A stretch of 64,000 nt of DNA from JAUWKC01 sp035527845 (GCA_035527845.1 DATKZT010000005.1:1-64000), one strand, 5' to 3'. Positions 15,905-24,676 are shown, numbered from the stretch's first letter. Made by a program: numbers and translations. Notes: a model not told the origin generated them from the letters alone.

Positions 15905-18424
15905 ATGGAAGTTGGCTTGATGAGTAAAGTTGCAATAGGCCTTTCAGCAGTAATCCTGCTGTTGCTGGTAATAGGCGTGACCTTGTTGGTTCTGCTGAGG
16001 CTCCTCGGCTTCTCGAAATCGGCTAACGGCGCAAAGTCACTGCCCAAGTCGGCGCCCGCCGGCAATCGGGTGAGCCGAGCGGCCGAGGCAATTATCATGC
16101 TGTGTGCCGGCGTCGCAATTCTTGTCTTTACCGCCACCAACCCCTCCACGAACGGCATGTTGCTCAGGCTCGACCAGCTAAGACCGGCGTTCGCGGCGAC
16201 CAACGTTATAGTCGCCCTCTGTGCCGGGTTTGGTGTGCTTATAGCTGCCTTGATTTGCCGGCTCTGGCGCACCTCACCGGCGGCAATCCTGATGACAATC
16301 GTTTTGTGCGCCTACGGCTGGCTCCTGAACGGCCCGCCAGGCGAGCTGATTGAACGCCTCGATCCCCAAGGCTCTACCAGACCTATGGTGCCGTTTTGTC
16401 TCCGGCTGTCCAGGAGCAGTGCTGTCGGCGCGGAATTGTGGGTCAACGGGGTCTGTCTGGGAAAGATGCCGGTGCAGACGACGATAGAAGAATTCCTCGA
16501 AAAAGTACCGTACTGGCCCGAGCCGCCCGAAGGCTATAAGGACAGAACCGATGAGGTGCACAAGCAGCATTACAATCCCAGAGGGGGGCGCGGTTACAGC
16601 ATATATCAGAGGTGGGCCCAATTCGAACTTCCTGAGCTGCCCCGACAATACCGAATCGGCCCCCGACCAGAGACGGAAGGAAGGTATTATTACGCGCGGG
16701 TGAAGTACGACGACGAATGGGGATATTTCGACGGCGGTGGTGGTGGTGGTGGTGGAGGTGGAAGATACACCTACAGGGCGAGCAGATATTTCCCCGCCGT
16801 CTTCCCGAAGCGCCAGCAACGTCTCGAAAAGATGTTGGATAAGGCGCGCCTTAGCGACTACCGTGTCGATGCCGACTGGTTCAGGACGATGGAGACCTTC
16901 GGCCCGGACGGTCCGCTGGCGATCCGCAGGGCGATGGACAAAGAGCCCGATATGATAAACGTCCTCGACGACTGGGCCACGTGGAAATATGGTCTGGATC
17001 AGGTGACAGACGCGGAATCTGCCTGGTCGGTTTTTCAGCGAATTTGCGCCGAAGCCGACCTGCTCCAGTCTTACTCAACTGCCGGCGTCGCCGGCAGGGC
17101 GGTGGAGCTGCTCGCGCCCCACCTCGATGCCCAGCGCGTCGTGAAAAGGGCTGTGAAGCTGATTCACTCCACGCGCATTTACGGTTGGAGCAGTTGGATG
17201 CTGAACGGCAGATTGCAGTTCGGATTCAGCTATCGGCCCGAAGGCCTGGCAACCGGCCTCGGGCGAACACTGGCTGGATCGCACGGCGGCAGGGGAAACC
17301 GCCTGCCGGTGAGCGGCTATGCCGTTGCCCACGCAGTCTGGATGCTGGATGAGTTCCTCGATGCTCAGGACGATTCAACGCCTAATATTGTCGAACGCAA
17401 AGTCGTGCCTGCCCTGCTCTGCTGGCACAACGACTGGACGCCGTCTCTGCGGATAGCCGCCTGTCTCGGCGGACCCGATATCGGGCGTTTCCTATGGCGT
17501 CAAAACTGGCGCAGCGCTGCCGACCAGGTACCCTTCAAGCATCGAACGCACCTGGCCGGAGAAGATGTCAACGGCTGGCTGTTCCTGCTGGCTAATCTTC
17601 GCAGTCCGCAGGGCGCCAAGTTCCGACGTGAACACGCCCGAACGCTGATGGATATGGCCGACAGGATTCACCCTGAAAGTATCGAGGACTACGGCCTCCT
17701 GGGCCAAAACCCTTTCGGCTTCCTCTTTATCGATAACAACCTCGCCCTCAAATACTGGCCCCGCTTCAGAGCGCGCACAGCAAGCCGCGACAAAGGATAT
17801 CGTGCACTCAAACAGCAGTTCCACTATCTGGTGAATATGGAGCCGGTCTCCACCGTCGATATGTACGTAAATGCCTGGCGAGCTTATTCCCATGATTATG
17901 ACAATTTCCAGGAGGCTTTGTCGGCGCTGAAAAATCTGGCCGAGAGCAAGAAAGAAAAAGTAATATCAGCCATAGAGCAGGCCATCAAAGAGGACGTCAG
18001 CCACATCAAAGGATTCCCAGGAGATGATGAAGACGGCTGCAGGGATTACTTGCTCAGACATATAGAAGATGACGAGTGGACAGCGAACCGGGAAGCGCGT
18101 GACATAATAGAGAATCTAAAGGCCGGGACTGATAAATACAAGGGCGAAGCCGTCGCCACCTGGCTCGAACGCGCCAAGCCCGATCACCCCTTGGTTAAGA
18201 TGTTGGCCGAATCCGAAGAGCCGGAATTGCGCCTGCTGGTTATGGGCGCTCTCAAAGCCCATCCGACGCCGGAAAACAGAAAGGTCCTGGAAAAACTGCT
18301 CAATGACTCAGATGAGCGCGTTCGCTCCGCCGCCATGGAAGTGCAGGAAGACTTAAAGGTCCTGGCGGCAGTACCCCTTGGCGAACTCGGCGCAGTTGTG
18401 AAACTCAAAGAGGAACGAATATGA
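15905..18424 (+). CDS. Multi-pass membrane protein with PEGA-like and HEAT-like segments, paralogue 2 of 3
   Basis: 839 aa; a second in-frame ATG at 15920 (MSKVAIGLS) is an alternative start. Architecture matches paralogue 1: four helices in the first 150 residues (AVILLLLVIGVTLLVLLRLL; AEAIIMLCAGVAILVFTATN; VIVALCAGFGVLIAALIC; ILMTIVLCAYGWLL), a PEGA-like strand pair (GAELWVNGVCLGKMPVQTT), then a long helical region with AGRAVELLAPHLDAQRVVKR, FGFSYRPEG and NGWLFLLANLRSPQG. C-terminal HEAT-like repeats are LLVMGALKAHPTPENRKVLE and NDSDERVRSAAMEVQEDL. A run of ten glycines lies near residue 277. It overlaps paralogue 3 by 4 bp. Function unknown; probably acts with the ABC and sigma genes upstream. 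Confidence 0.75.
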   Translation: MEVGLMSKVAIGLSAVILLLLVIGVTLLVLLRLLGFSKSANGAKSLPKSAPAGNRVSRAAEAIIMLCAGVAILVFTATNPSTNGMLLRLDQLRPAFAATNVIVALCAGFGVLIAALICRLWRTSPAAILMTIVLCAYGWLLNGPPGELIERLDPQGSTRPMVPFCLRLSRSSAVGAELWVNGVCLGKMPVQTTIEEFLEKVPYWPEPPEGYKDRTDEVHKQHYNPRGGRGYSIYQRWAQFELPELPRQYRIGPRPETEGRYYYARVKYDDEWGYFDGGGGGGGGGGRYTYRASRYFPAVFPKRQQRLEKMLDKARLSDYRVDADWFRTMETFGPDGPLAIRRAMDKEPDMINVLDDWATWKYGLDQVTDAESAWSVFQRICAEADLLQSYSTAGVAGRAVELLAPHLDAQRVVKRAVKLIHSTRIYGWSSWMLNGRLQFGFSYRPEGLATGLGRTLAGSHGGRGNRLPVSGYAVAHAVWMLDEFLDAQDDSTPNIVERKVVPALLCWHNDWTPSLRIAACLGGPDIGRFLWRQNWRSAADQVPFKHRTHLAGEDVNGWLFLLANLRSPQGAKFRREHARTLMDMADRIHPESIEDYGLLGQNPFGFLFIDNNLALKYWPRFRARTASRDKGYRALKQQFHYLVNMEPVSTVDMYVNAWRAYSHDYDNFQEALSALKNLAESKKEKVISAIEQAIKEDVSHIKGFPGDDEDGCRDYLLRHIEDDEWTANREARDIIENLKAGTDKYKGEAVATWLERAKPDHPLVKMLAESEEPELRLLVMGALKAHPTPENRKVLEKLLNDSDERVRSAAMEVQEDLKVLAAVPLGELGAVVKLKEERI
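16733..16762 (+). repeat. GGT trinucleotide run encoding ten glycines
   Basis: Codons GGC, six GGT, GGA, GGT, GGA in paralogue 2. Paralogue 3 has a shorter glycine stretch at the equivalent place (SGGGGGGP) and paralogue 1 has none, so the linker length varies. Trinucleotide runs are prone to slippage. Confidence 0.85.
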
Positions 18425-21156
18425 CAACGGCTATCATGCTCAAACGTTTCCTGATTGATACCCTGCCAATAACAATTCCACTGGCGTTGCTGGCAATCGG
18501 CTGGTTTGTAGCCCGCCGGCTGGGATGGATACCGAAGCCGCGGGCCCTGGCAGGTTCCGCACCAGCGGGCAGCCGGACCAGCCGAATCGCCGAGGCAATT
18601 ATCATGCTCTGTGCCGGTGTCGCAATTCTTGTCTTCACCGCCACCAATCCCTCCACGAACGGGTACTTGTTGCGGTTGGGCGAGCTTCGGGCTGAGTTTG
18701 CGAGGGTAAATGTGTTTGTCGCGCTATGCGCGGGTTGCGGTGTACTGTTGGCGACGCTGGTTTGTCTTTTCTGGCGGACGTGGGCGGCGACGATATTGAT
18801 GGCGGCAGTGCTTTGCGGGTATGGGCTGGTAGTAAACGGGCCTGAGCAGATTCTTGAATCTGTTGTGTCGCCAGAGGGTTTGCGGCCGACAGACTGGTAC
18901 ACGATAAGGCATACGGGCGATAGTAGCATCAGGGCCGATTTGTGGGTCAATGGTGTTTATCTCGGTAAGACGCCGGTAGAAAGCACGCTGACAGAATTTC
19001 TTGAGAAGGTTCCCTATTGGCCCGAGCCGCCGGAGGATTTTAATCATGATGTTTACAAAGAACCGGATTACAGCGACCTTGGCGTACACTATCGAATACG
19101 AAAGAAATGGATAGAATTCGAGACGCCAGAGCAACCACAGAGTCGGCGAGAGCAAAGGATAGAATTCGAGACGCCAGAGCAACCACAGAGTCGGCGAGAG
19201 CAAAGGGCAGAAGATAAACTCAGACATGACCTTGTCAGAGAAGATCCAAATAAATGGCATGAATACCTACGGCATGATCGCCAGCCGGGAAAGAAATACT
19301 ATGCCCAGGTGAAATCAGGTGACGAATGGGGTTATTCTACAAATAACAGAGGTTCCGGCGGAGGCGGAGGCGGGCCTGTTCGCAGGCTGCACAGTCACTT
19401 TGGCGTGGTTTTTCCAGACAGGGACAGGCGGCTTGCGAGGCTTCTGGACAGGGCCAGGTTAAGTGACTATCACGTTGACGAGGAATGGTTCAAAGCGGCC
19501 CAGACCTACGATGATGATGGCTGGCTTGCGATTCGAAGAGCGATCGACGATGAGCCGCAAATGCTGCTAGTTCTGGATGACTGGGCGAGGTGGCGATACG
19601 ATCTTGATAATGTAACGGACGCAAAGTCGGCTTGGAGAGCGTTTGAGAGCATCTGTCGGGAAGCGGACGAAGAGCAATACTATGTGACGACGAGCATAGC
19701 CGGTCGTGCAGTTGAGCTGTTGGTACCGAAGCTGGATCAGGAGCGTCTGGTTGATCGGGCGGTCCGAATCATAAATTCCAGTCCGTTGTACGGCTGGTAT
19801 ACATGGCGTATGAACAACAGGCAACAGTTTGGTATGAGCTACAGTTCGAAAGGTATGCCTCCCGGGACAGGAGGCAGTGGCAGATGGGGCGGGGGAAGGG
19901 GAGGCAAATTGGCGATCAGCTCTTATGCTGTTGCCCATGCGGTATGGATGCTTGAACAATCGCTGCGCGGCGATGAAGAGCCGAACATAATTCAGGAGCG
20001 AATTGTACCGGCCCTTATTCGGTCGTACCATGATAACATTGATATAATGCGGATAGCTGCGCATCTTGGCGGGCCGGCTGTTGACCAATTCCTCTTGCGC
20101 CAGAACTGGCGAGCCAAGGCCGACGATCTCCCACATCGCCAGCAAATGGACATGGGCGTCGGTCAGGAAGTGAACGGCTGGTTATACCTTCTGGCAAACC
20201 TCCGCTCGCCCCTCGGCCGGAGCTTCCGCCGGGCGCACCGCCAGAGAATCATGGAGATGGCTCATCTGGCCGTCCAGGACAACAGCCACCGATTAAGTGA
20301 GAAACTCAACTTCTTGTTCCTCGACGTCGATGACCTTGGCGAAAAGAGTCTCGCCGCCGAGTACTGGCCGAGATTTATTAGCGTCGTCAGGAACGGAAGA
20401 ACCGGATCTTTCGCATTGGAGAAGCAATTTGAATACCTGGCGCGAATGGAACCTGCCTCGACCGCCGAAATGTACGTGCAGGCATGGAAGAATCATCGGG
20501 GTGACGATACGGAATTCGACTCGGCTTTGCACAAACTCAGGGAGCTGACGATTCCCCTTACCAAAAGAGAGCAGATACATGCGGCTCTCACGCGTGCCGT
20601 GCAAGACGATGTAAGCAATATAACGGGATACTCCGATGAAAACAGGCTCCGAAAAGATATACTGATGGCCTTAAAGGGACGCATCCTACCCTGGACCGAA
20701 CAAGACCAGGCTCAACACATCTTCGCCCAGGTTCAACAAGAGGACTCCCAGTACAAGCCTGAAGCCGTCGCCGCGTGGCTGACGCACGAGCGCCCCGACC
20801 ATCCACTGGTCAAGATTCTGGCGGATTCTGAAAAGCCCGAATTCAGATCATTGGTCATGGGCGCTATTCGGGAGCGCCCGACGCCGGAGAACAGAGAGAT
20901 TCTCAAAAGGCTTCTGAAGGATGGCGATGAGCAGGTGCGAACGGCGGCTGAGGCGGCGGCTGCCGAACTCAAGAAGCTAAAAGATATGCCGATCAGCGAG
21001 CTTTTTGCAGCACCAGGCTTGCATCCGCGGGATATTAGCTCACCACTGGGCTTCGATATAAGGTCCGACCGGTCCTTCGGGTCTGGGCTTGGGTCGGGAT
21101 TTGATTATTGCTTCGGCGACGGCGATGTCGGCGGGGTGGGTGATTTTCAGGTTTGA
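18421..21156 (+). CDS. Multi-pass membrane protein with PEGA-like and HEAT-like segments, paralogue 3 of 3
   Basis: 911 aa, starting in an ATGA overlap with paralogue 2. It has the same layout: four N-terminal helices, PEGA-like GADLWVN counterpart RADLWVNGVYLGKTPVESTL, the RLARLLDRARLSDYHV and AGRAVELLVPKLDQERLVDR landmarks, NGWLYLLANLRSPLG, and HEAT-like repeats (LVMGAIRERPTPENREILKR, KDGDEQVRTAAEAAAAEL). A 16-residue segment is duplicated in tandem near residues 231-262. After the last repeat (PISELFA) the frame runs about 117 bp into the antisense strand of ispD, giving a tail rich in G, F and D that looks noncoding-derived. The natural stop appears to have been lost. Function unknown. 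Confidence 0.72.
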   Translation: MTTAIMLKRFLIDTLPITIPLALLAIGWFVARRLGWIPKPRALAGSAPAGSRTSRIAEAIIMLCAGVAILVFTATNPSTNGYLLRLGELRAEFARVNVFVALCAGCGVLLATLVCLFWRTWAATILMAAVLCGYGLVVNGPEQILESVVSPEGLRPTDWYTIRHTGDSSIRADLWVNGVYLGKTPVESTLTEFLEKVPYWPEPPEDFNHDVYKEPDYSDLGVHYRIRKKWIEFETPEQPQSRREQRIEFETPEQPQSRREQRAEDKLRHDLVREDPNKWHEYLRHDRQPGKKYYAQVKSGDEWGYSTNNRGSGGGGGGPVRRLHSHFGVVFPDRDRRLARLLDRARLSDYHVDEEWFKAAQTYDDDGWLAIRRAIDDEPQMLLVLDDWARWRYDLDNVTDAKSAWRAFESICREADEEQYYVTTSIAGRAVELLVPKLDQERLVDRAVRIINSSPLYGWYTWRMNNRQQFGMSYSSKGMPPGTGGSGRWGGGRGGKLAISSYAVAHAVWMLEQSLRGDEEPNIIQERIVPALIRSYHDNIDIMRIAAHLGGPAVDQFLLRQNWRAKADDLPHRQQMDMGVGQEVNGWLYLLANLRSPLGRSFRRAHRQRIMEMAHLAVQDNSHRLSEKLNFLFLDVDDLGEKSLAAEYWPRFISVVRNGRTGSFALEKQFEYLARMEPASTAEMYVQAWKNHRGDDTEFDSALHKLRELTIPLTKREQIHAALTRAVQDDVSNITGYSDENRLRKDILMALKGRILPWTEQDQAQHIFAQVQQEDSQYKPEAVAAWLTHERPDHPLVKILADSEKPEFRSLVMGAIRERPTPENREILKRLLKDGDEQVRTAAEAAAAELKKLKDMPISELFAAPGLHPRDISSPLGFDIRSDRSFGSGLGSGFDYCFGDGDVGGVGDFQV
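19111..19206 (+). repeat. Perfect 48-bp tandem duplication inside paralogue 3
   Basis: Copies at 19111-19158 and 19159-19206 are identical and in frame. Each encodes IEFETPEQPQSRREQR. The identity at every third position indicates a recent duplication. Confidence 0.95.
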
Positions 21157-21780
21157 AGAGTCGGTTTCCACTATCGCGACTTTTTCGCCGAGCGCCTCGA
21201 TGAGCTGGGCATCGTCGCTGATTTTGTTCTTGTCGAGGTTCTTCAAATTATCGTAAGCTCTTCTGAGCAGCTCTGCCTTGAAGACCTGCGGCGTCTGGGC
21301 CTCATAAAGACCTGCTCTGTCCACGGTCTTGCTTATTGTACCGTCTTTGACGTTCTTTATTGTCCCCACCAGCGGGCATGCAAGTATGGCGGCGCCTGTT
21401 TTTCCGGCGGCGTCAATCACGCGGTCAATCCACTCTTTGCTGACGCAGCAGCGCACAGCATCGTGCACGGCGACAAGGTCGATGTCGTCCTTTACGAGCT
21501 GGAGGCCTTTGGCGACGGTGTCGAATCGCTGCTCCCCGCCGGTGTATATTTTGACATTGAAAAACTTTAGGTTGGGACCCCATTTTACGTTTACGAGCTC
21601 CTGGTCCTCGGCGGCTATGGCCAGCAGTATCTGTTTGACATCATCGCGGTCGGAGAACAGCTCGACGCTTCGCAGGAAGACTGCTCTGCCGGCGACGTCG
21701 ACGAAGGGTTTCTTTCTTTTTCCGCCGAAGCGTTTGCCGGCGCCGGCGGCACAGATAATGGCGGCAACTTTGTAGGCCAT
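21040..21780 (-). CDS. ispD: 2-C-methyl-D-erythritol 4-phosphate cytidylyltransferase
   Basis: 246 aa. Catalyses transfer of CMP from CTP to MEP in the non-mevalonate isoprenoid pathway, in the cytoplasm. The nucleotide-binding loop AAGAGKRFGGKRKKPF is at the N-terminus, GGEQRFDTVAKGL and VAVHDAVRCC lie mid-protein, and KTVDRAGLYEAQTPQVF and KITHPADIAVAEAII are near the end. All are family landmarks. The ATG at 21780 is preceded by GAAGGAT; an upstream TTG (21795) overlaps the neighbour's stop. The last 17 residues (after AEAIIKSR) extend past the usual end and overlap paralogue 3 on the other strand. It lies 11 bp after the isomerase-like gene. Confidence 0.93.
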   Translation of the reverse strand: MAYKVAAIICAAGAGKRFGGKRKKPFVDVAGRAVFLRSVELFSDRDDVKQILLAIAAEDQELVNVKWGPNLKFFNVKIYTGGEQRFDTVAKGLQLVKDDIDLVAVHDAVRCCVSKEWIDRVIDAAGKTGAAILACPLVGTIKNVKDGTISKTVDRAGLYEAQTPQVFKAELLRRAYDNLKNLDKNKISDDAQLIEALGEKVAIVETDSSNLKITHPADIAVAEAIIKSRPKPRPEGPVGPYIEAQW

Positions 21781-21791
21781 AAGACTATCCT

Positions 21792-22685
21792 TCAAGAAAC
21801 ATCACAAATTTTTACTCCTTGCGACAAAGAGGTCAGAGGATCTCCGGTCGGGACAAACTCCTGGCCGACGTAGCCTTTGAAGCCGGTCTCGGCGATTGCC
21901 CGCATTATGGCAGGGTAGTACAGCTCCTGCGTCTCGTCTATTTCGTGCCGCCCCGGATTGCCGCCGGTGTGGTAGTGGCCGATATATTCCTTGTTGTCGC
22001 GAATCGTGCGAATGACGTCGCCTTCCATAATCTGCGCGTGGTAAATGTCGTAGAGGATTTTCAGGCGTTCGGAGCCGACGCGTTTGCACAGGTCAACGCC
22101 CCAGCGCGTGTGGTCGAACATATAATCCTTGTGATTGACCTTGCTGTTGAGCAGCTCGATACAGATGGTGACTTTCTTCTTTTCGGCGTATCCTACTATT
22201 TCTTTGAGTCCGACGGCGGCGTTTTCGAGACCGACATCATCGGGCATGCCGGCCCGGTTGCCTGAAAAAGCAATCACATTGGGAAATCCGTGTTCGGCCG
22301 CTGCGTCAATACTTTCGCGAATCTTGGCCAGACAAGCCGCATGGTTGTCCCTGTTATTCAGGCCTTCGCTGATACCATGGCTGTTGACCATCGCGCAAAT
22401 CAAACCGTATTTCTTCATGATGGGCAGTTCGGCGGGCGTGAGCAGCTCGACGGACTTTAGGCCCATCTTCGCCGCCGCGGCGCACAGCTCTTCGAGCGAC
22501 AGCTTTTTGTAACACCATCTGCAAACCGACTGATTGATGCGTCCGTTCCTGACAACGCGTTCGACCTCCGCGGACAACGAGGCCGATGGGGCGCCCATCC
22601 CCATCGCCGCAAGGGACACGGCAGTTGTCTTCATGAAATTTCTGCGCGAGAGTGCACATAATCGTTCGCCCATATCAAACTGCAT
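21792..22685 (-). CDS. Exported TIM-barrel sugar isomerase/epimerase-like protein (hydroxypyruvate isomerase type)
   Basis: 297 aa. A twin-arginine signal (SRRNFMKTTAVSLAAMGMG) precedes an AP-endonuclease-2-like TIM barrel. Metal-site landmarks are TICIELLNSK (Glu), ILYDIYHAQIMEGD (Asp/His), GHYHTGGNPGRHEID (His) and GYVGQEFVPTGD (Glu), which match hydroxypyruvate isomerase-like proteins. An AGGAG six bases upstream fixes the ATG at 22685; the TTG two codons earlier is less likely. Enzymes of this group isomerise small sugars or hydroxypyruvate, but export by Tat suggests work on a periplasmic sugar. It is probably co-transcribed with ispD. The exact substrate is not inferable. Confidence 0.85.
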   Translation of the reverse strand: MQFDMGERLCALSRRNFMKTTAVSLAAMGMGAPSASLSAEVERVVRNGRINQSVCRWCYKKLSLEELCAAAAKMGLKSVELLTPAELPIMKKYGLICAMVNSHGISEGLNNRDNHAACLAKIRESIDAAAEHGFPNVIAFSGNRAGMPDDVGLENAAVGLKEIVGYAEKKKVTICIELLNSKVNHKDYMFDHTRWGVDLCKRVGSERLKILYDIYHAQIMEGDVIRTIRDNKEYIGHYHTGGNPGRHEIDETQELYYPAIMRAIAETGFKGYVGQEFVPTGDPLTSLSQGVKICDVS

Positions 22686-22735
22686 AACCAACTCCTACAA
22701 ATTTCTGCATAATTCCAAAACGGTTTCAAAAATCG

Positions 22736-23284
22736 TCAAAACTCGATGCCTCGCCGGGCACCGATGCCCTTATCAAAGGGGTGCTTGATGTTTTTCATTT
22801 CGGTGACCAAATCCGCCAGGGCAGTCAGCTCGTCGGTCGCACCGCGTCCGGTCATGACAATTTCCACACGCTCATCCCTTCTTTCAATAATATTCTTTAT
22901 GCTCTCGAGCTCTGCCAGACCCTCTGAAAGACAATAGACAATCTCATCGAGTATCAGCACGTCGTAAAACCTTTTTTCCGCGGTTTGAGCGAGCCTTTCA
23001 AGGGCTTCACTAATTGCCGCTTTGGTTCCTGCCACAGCTTCTTTGTCGTGAAGCGACGAGGACATATCCCAGGGCACATCGAGCGCTTCGACCCTGATTC
23101 GCACGGCGCCCAATTGCAGGGCGAAATGCTCGCCGATGTCGAGAGAGGGGGGCTTGAGGAACTGGTAAATCAGCACCTTGTGCCCCTGGCCAGCCGCCCG
23201 CAGCGCCAAGCCGAAGGCGGCGGTGGTTTTGCCCTTGCCGTCGCCGGTATAAATCTGTACGAGGCCTTTTTCGAGCATGGGCAT
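22736..23284 (-). CDS. btuR: Cob(I)yrinic acid a,c-diamide adenosyltransferase
   Basis: 182 aa, the usual length for BtuR/CobA/CobO. It adenosylates corrinoids using ATP. The P-loop is GDGKGKTTAA (14-23), with VLIYQFLK, DVLILDEIVYCL, VEIVMTGRGA and the family's conserved end KHPFDKGIGARRGIEF. A second in-frame ATG lies two codons downstream of the chosen start. It supplies adenosylcobalamin or permits cobinamide salvage. The window also encodes a corrinoid-binding protein (51113), though far away. No cobalamin riboswitch was seen upstream. Confidence 0.93.
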   Translation of the reverse strand: MPMLEKGLVQIYTGDGKGKTTAAFGLALRAAGQGHKVLIYQFLKPPSLDIGEHFALQLGAVRIRVEALDVPWDMSSSLHDKEAVAGTKAAISEALERLAQTAEKRFYDVLILDEIVYCLSEGLAELESIKNIIERRDERVEIVMTGRGATDELTALADLVTEMKNIKHPFDKGIGARRGIEF

Positions 23285-23421
23285 ATATTAGAACTGTAAG
23301 GCAAAAACTGAAACGAAAAAATCTGGAAAACCAGAGGTTAGATAGGGGGGCGAGCGGCCGGTCGCGGCGCAGGGCGTCAGGGCCGGCAGGACGACCAATT
23401 GCTGCCTTGAGGTATTAGAAC

Positions 23422-23811
23422 CTATATGGTCACGAATTTGAGGCGCTGGCAGGTCTCGACCTCGGTTTCGGCCTGTTCGCCCGGCTTGAAGGGCAGGGGC
23501 TCGGCAAACTGCATTGCGACCCGGCGTACGAATCCGTTTACATCGTCAACTCGGCAGATATGTCCGCCGCGGACGAAACTGGCCATGTCGAAGGAGTCAC
23601 CGTCTGCCAGACGAGGCACACTGAAACGGGTGGTTACGCGCTGGCCCTGATACGGACAATTGTCGTCGGCGTGACAGGTGAATGCCGCCCCGGTGCTGGA
23701 AATATCGACCATCTGGCCCTGCGAAAGTACGTCGTCGAAATCCTCAGCGAACCATACGGGCCAATGGTAACGAAGCCTCTGCTCTGTTCTTCGCTCAGCA
23801 AGCTCTTCCAT
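23422..23811 (-). CDS. PilZ-domain protein, probable c-di-GMP effector
   Basis: 129 aa from the ATG at 23811, which has AGGAG nine bases upstream. The open frame continues 62 codons further upstream, but that part lacks a ribosome site and resembles no domain. The PilZ signature is visible: basic motif ERRTEQRLRY (RxxxR) and DISSTGAAF (D/NxSxxG), followed by beta strands. A stand-alone PilZ domain usually binds cyclic di-GMP and modulates motility, exopolysaccharide or transcription. Gaps on both sides suggest its own transcription unit. Confidence 0.82.
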   Translation of the reverse strand: MEELAERRTEQRLRYHWPVWFAEDFDDVLSQGQMVDISSTGAAFTCHADDNCPYQGQRVTTRFSVPRLADGDSFDMASFVRGGHICRVDDVNGFVRRVAMQFAEPLPFKPGEQAETEVETCQRLKFVTI

Positions 23812-24124
23812 TATGAATATCTCCTGAAAAATGCCTTGGTCTCTCTGGGGGACAAATCGGCGTGTTCGCGTGATGACTTTACGGGCCGCTGCCGAGAAAA
23901 TCGCTGCGGGGTCAATTGATAAGACGGTTTCGGCCCGTCGGCGGCCAGAAAGAGGGGCAGAGTCGAATCGATTTTTTTCGGGACGTTCGATGGTCATCCG
24001 GCTATGTTCCTATAACCTGTCGTGGGTTTGACCCGGAACCTCGTGCAAAAATCGGGTTTCGGTTAGACTAAAACGGGCAGGGCGGTTGTATTATAAGTGA
24101 CGGCTGTCCGGTTGGAAACGCGTT
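23812..24124. other. Divergent intergenic region between PilZ and the first ECF cassette
   Basis: 313 bp holding the 5' end of the PilZ frame extension and, at 24063-24103, the conserved upstream element of the sigma cassettes. No RNA gene or further protein is seen. Confidence 0.5.
24063..24103 (+). promoter_or_regulatory. Conserved upstream element of ECF cassette A
   Basis: TTAGACTAAAAC at 24063 and TATAAGTGACGG at 24092, start-to-start 29 bp. The same two boxes at identical spacing precede cassette C (28020, 28049), and the first box with a weaker second box precedes cassette D (30009). Likely promoter or operator; spacing does not fit a textbook sigma-70 promoter. Confidence 0.6.
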
Positions 24125-24676
24125 ATGACTGATATCGAAGATAAGCTGCTTATCTGGAAGTTCAGGCGCGGCAGCGGTGATGCACTCTGCCGTATATATG
24201 AAAAGTACAAAGGCAATCTGCTGAAGATTGCATCAGGCCTGCTGAACGATACGGCCGCGGCCGAGGACATTGTGCACGACACTTTCCTTTTTCTGGGACA
24301 GTCGGCGCAAAAGCTGAGACTCGACGGCAACCTGAAGAACTATCTGGCGACGTGTGTTGCCAATCGCGTGCGCAACCTGAACAAGGCAGCCAGGCGGCAG
24401 GGAACCGCGGACCTGGGTGAAGCCGGGCAAGCAGTATCAAGGGCAAAAAGGCCGGAGCAGTGGATTGTTTTCAATGAGCAACTGAAGCGAGTGAACGATG
24501 CCCTGGAGGAGCTCCCGTACGAGCAGCGCGAGGTTGTAATCCTGCACGTGCAGGGTGGGCTGAAGTTTCGAGCAATCGCCGAATCGCAGGGCGTTTCAAT
24601 CAATACGGTCCAGAGCAGGTACCGCTATGGGCTGGATAAGCTGCGGTCAATTTTAGATAGCGAGGTGGAATTATGA
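24125..24676 (+). CDS. ECF RNA polymerase sigma factor, cassette A
   Basis: 183 aa. Region 2 spans about 15-95 (ALCRIYEKYKGNLLKIASGL, DTAAAEDIVHDTFLFLGQS, LKNYLATCVANRVRNL). Region 4 spans about 128-178 (LEELPYEQREVVILHVQGGL, KFRAIAESQGVSINTVQSRY, RYGLDKLRSIL). It closely resembles the sigma factors of cassettes C and D. The stop overlaps the partner membrane gene by 4 bp (ATGA), indicating coupled synthesis. The promoter recognised is unknown; the boxes at 24063 are candidates for self-regulation. Confidence 0.92.
   Translation: MTDIEDKLLIWKFRRGSGDALCRIYEKYKGNLLKIASGLLNDTAAAEDIVHDTFLFLGQSAQKLRLDGNLKNYLATCVANRVRNLNKAARRQGTADLGEAGQAVSRAKRPEQWIVFNEQLKRVNDALEELPYEQREVVILHVQGGLKFRAIAESQGVSINTVQSRYRYGLDKLRSILDSEVEL

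Noticed and set aside
23812..23997. N-terminal extension of the PilZ gene
   Set aside because: The extra 62 codons lack a ribosome site, while ATG 23811 has AGGAG at proper spacing and begins just before the PilZ domain.
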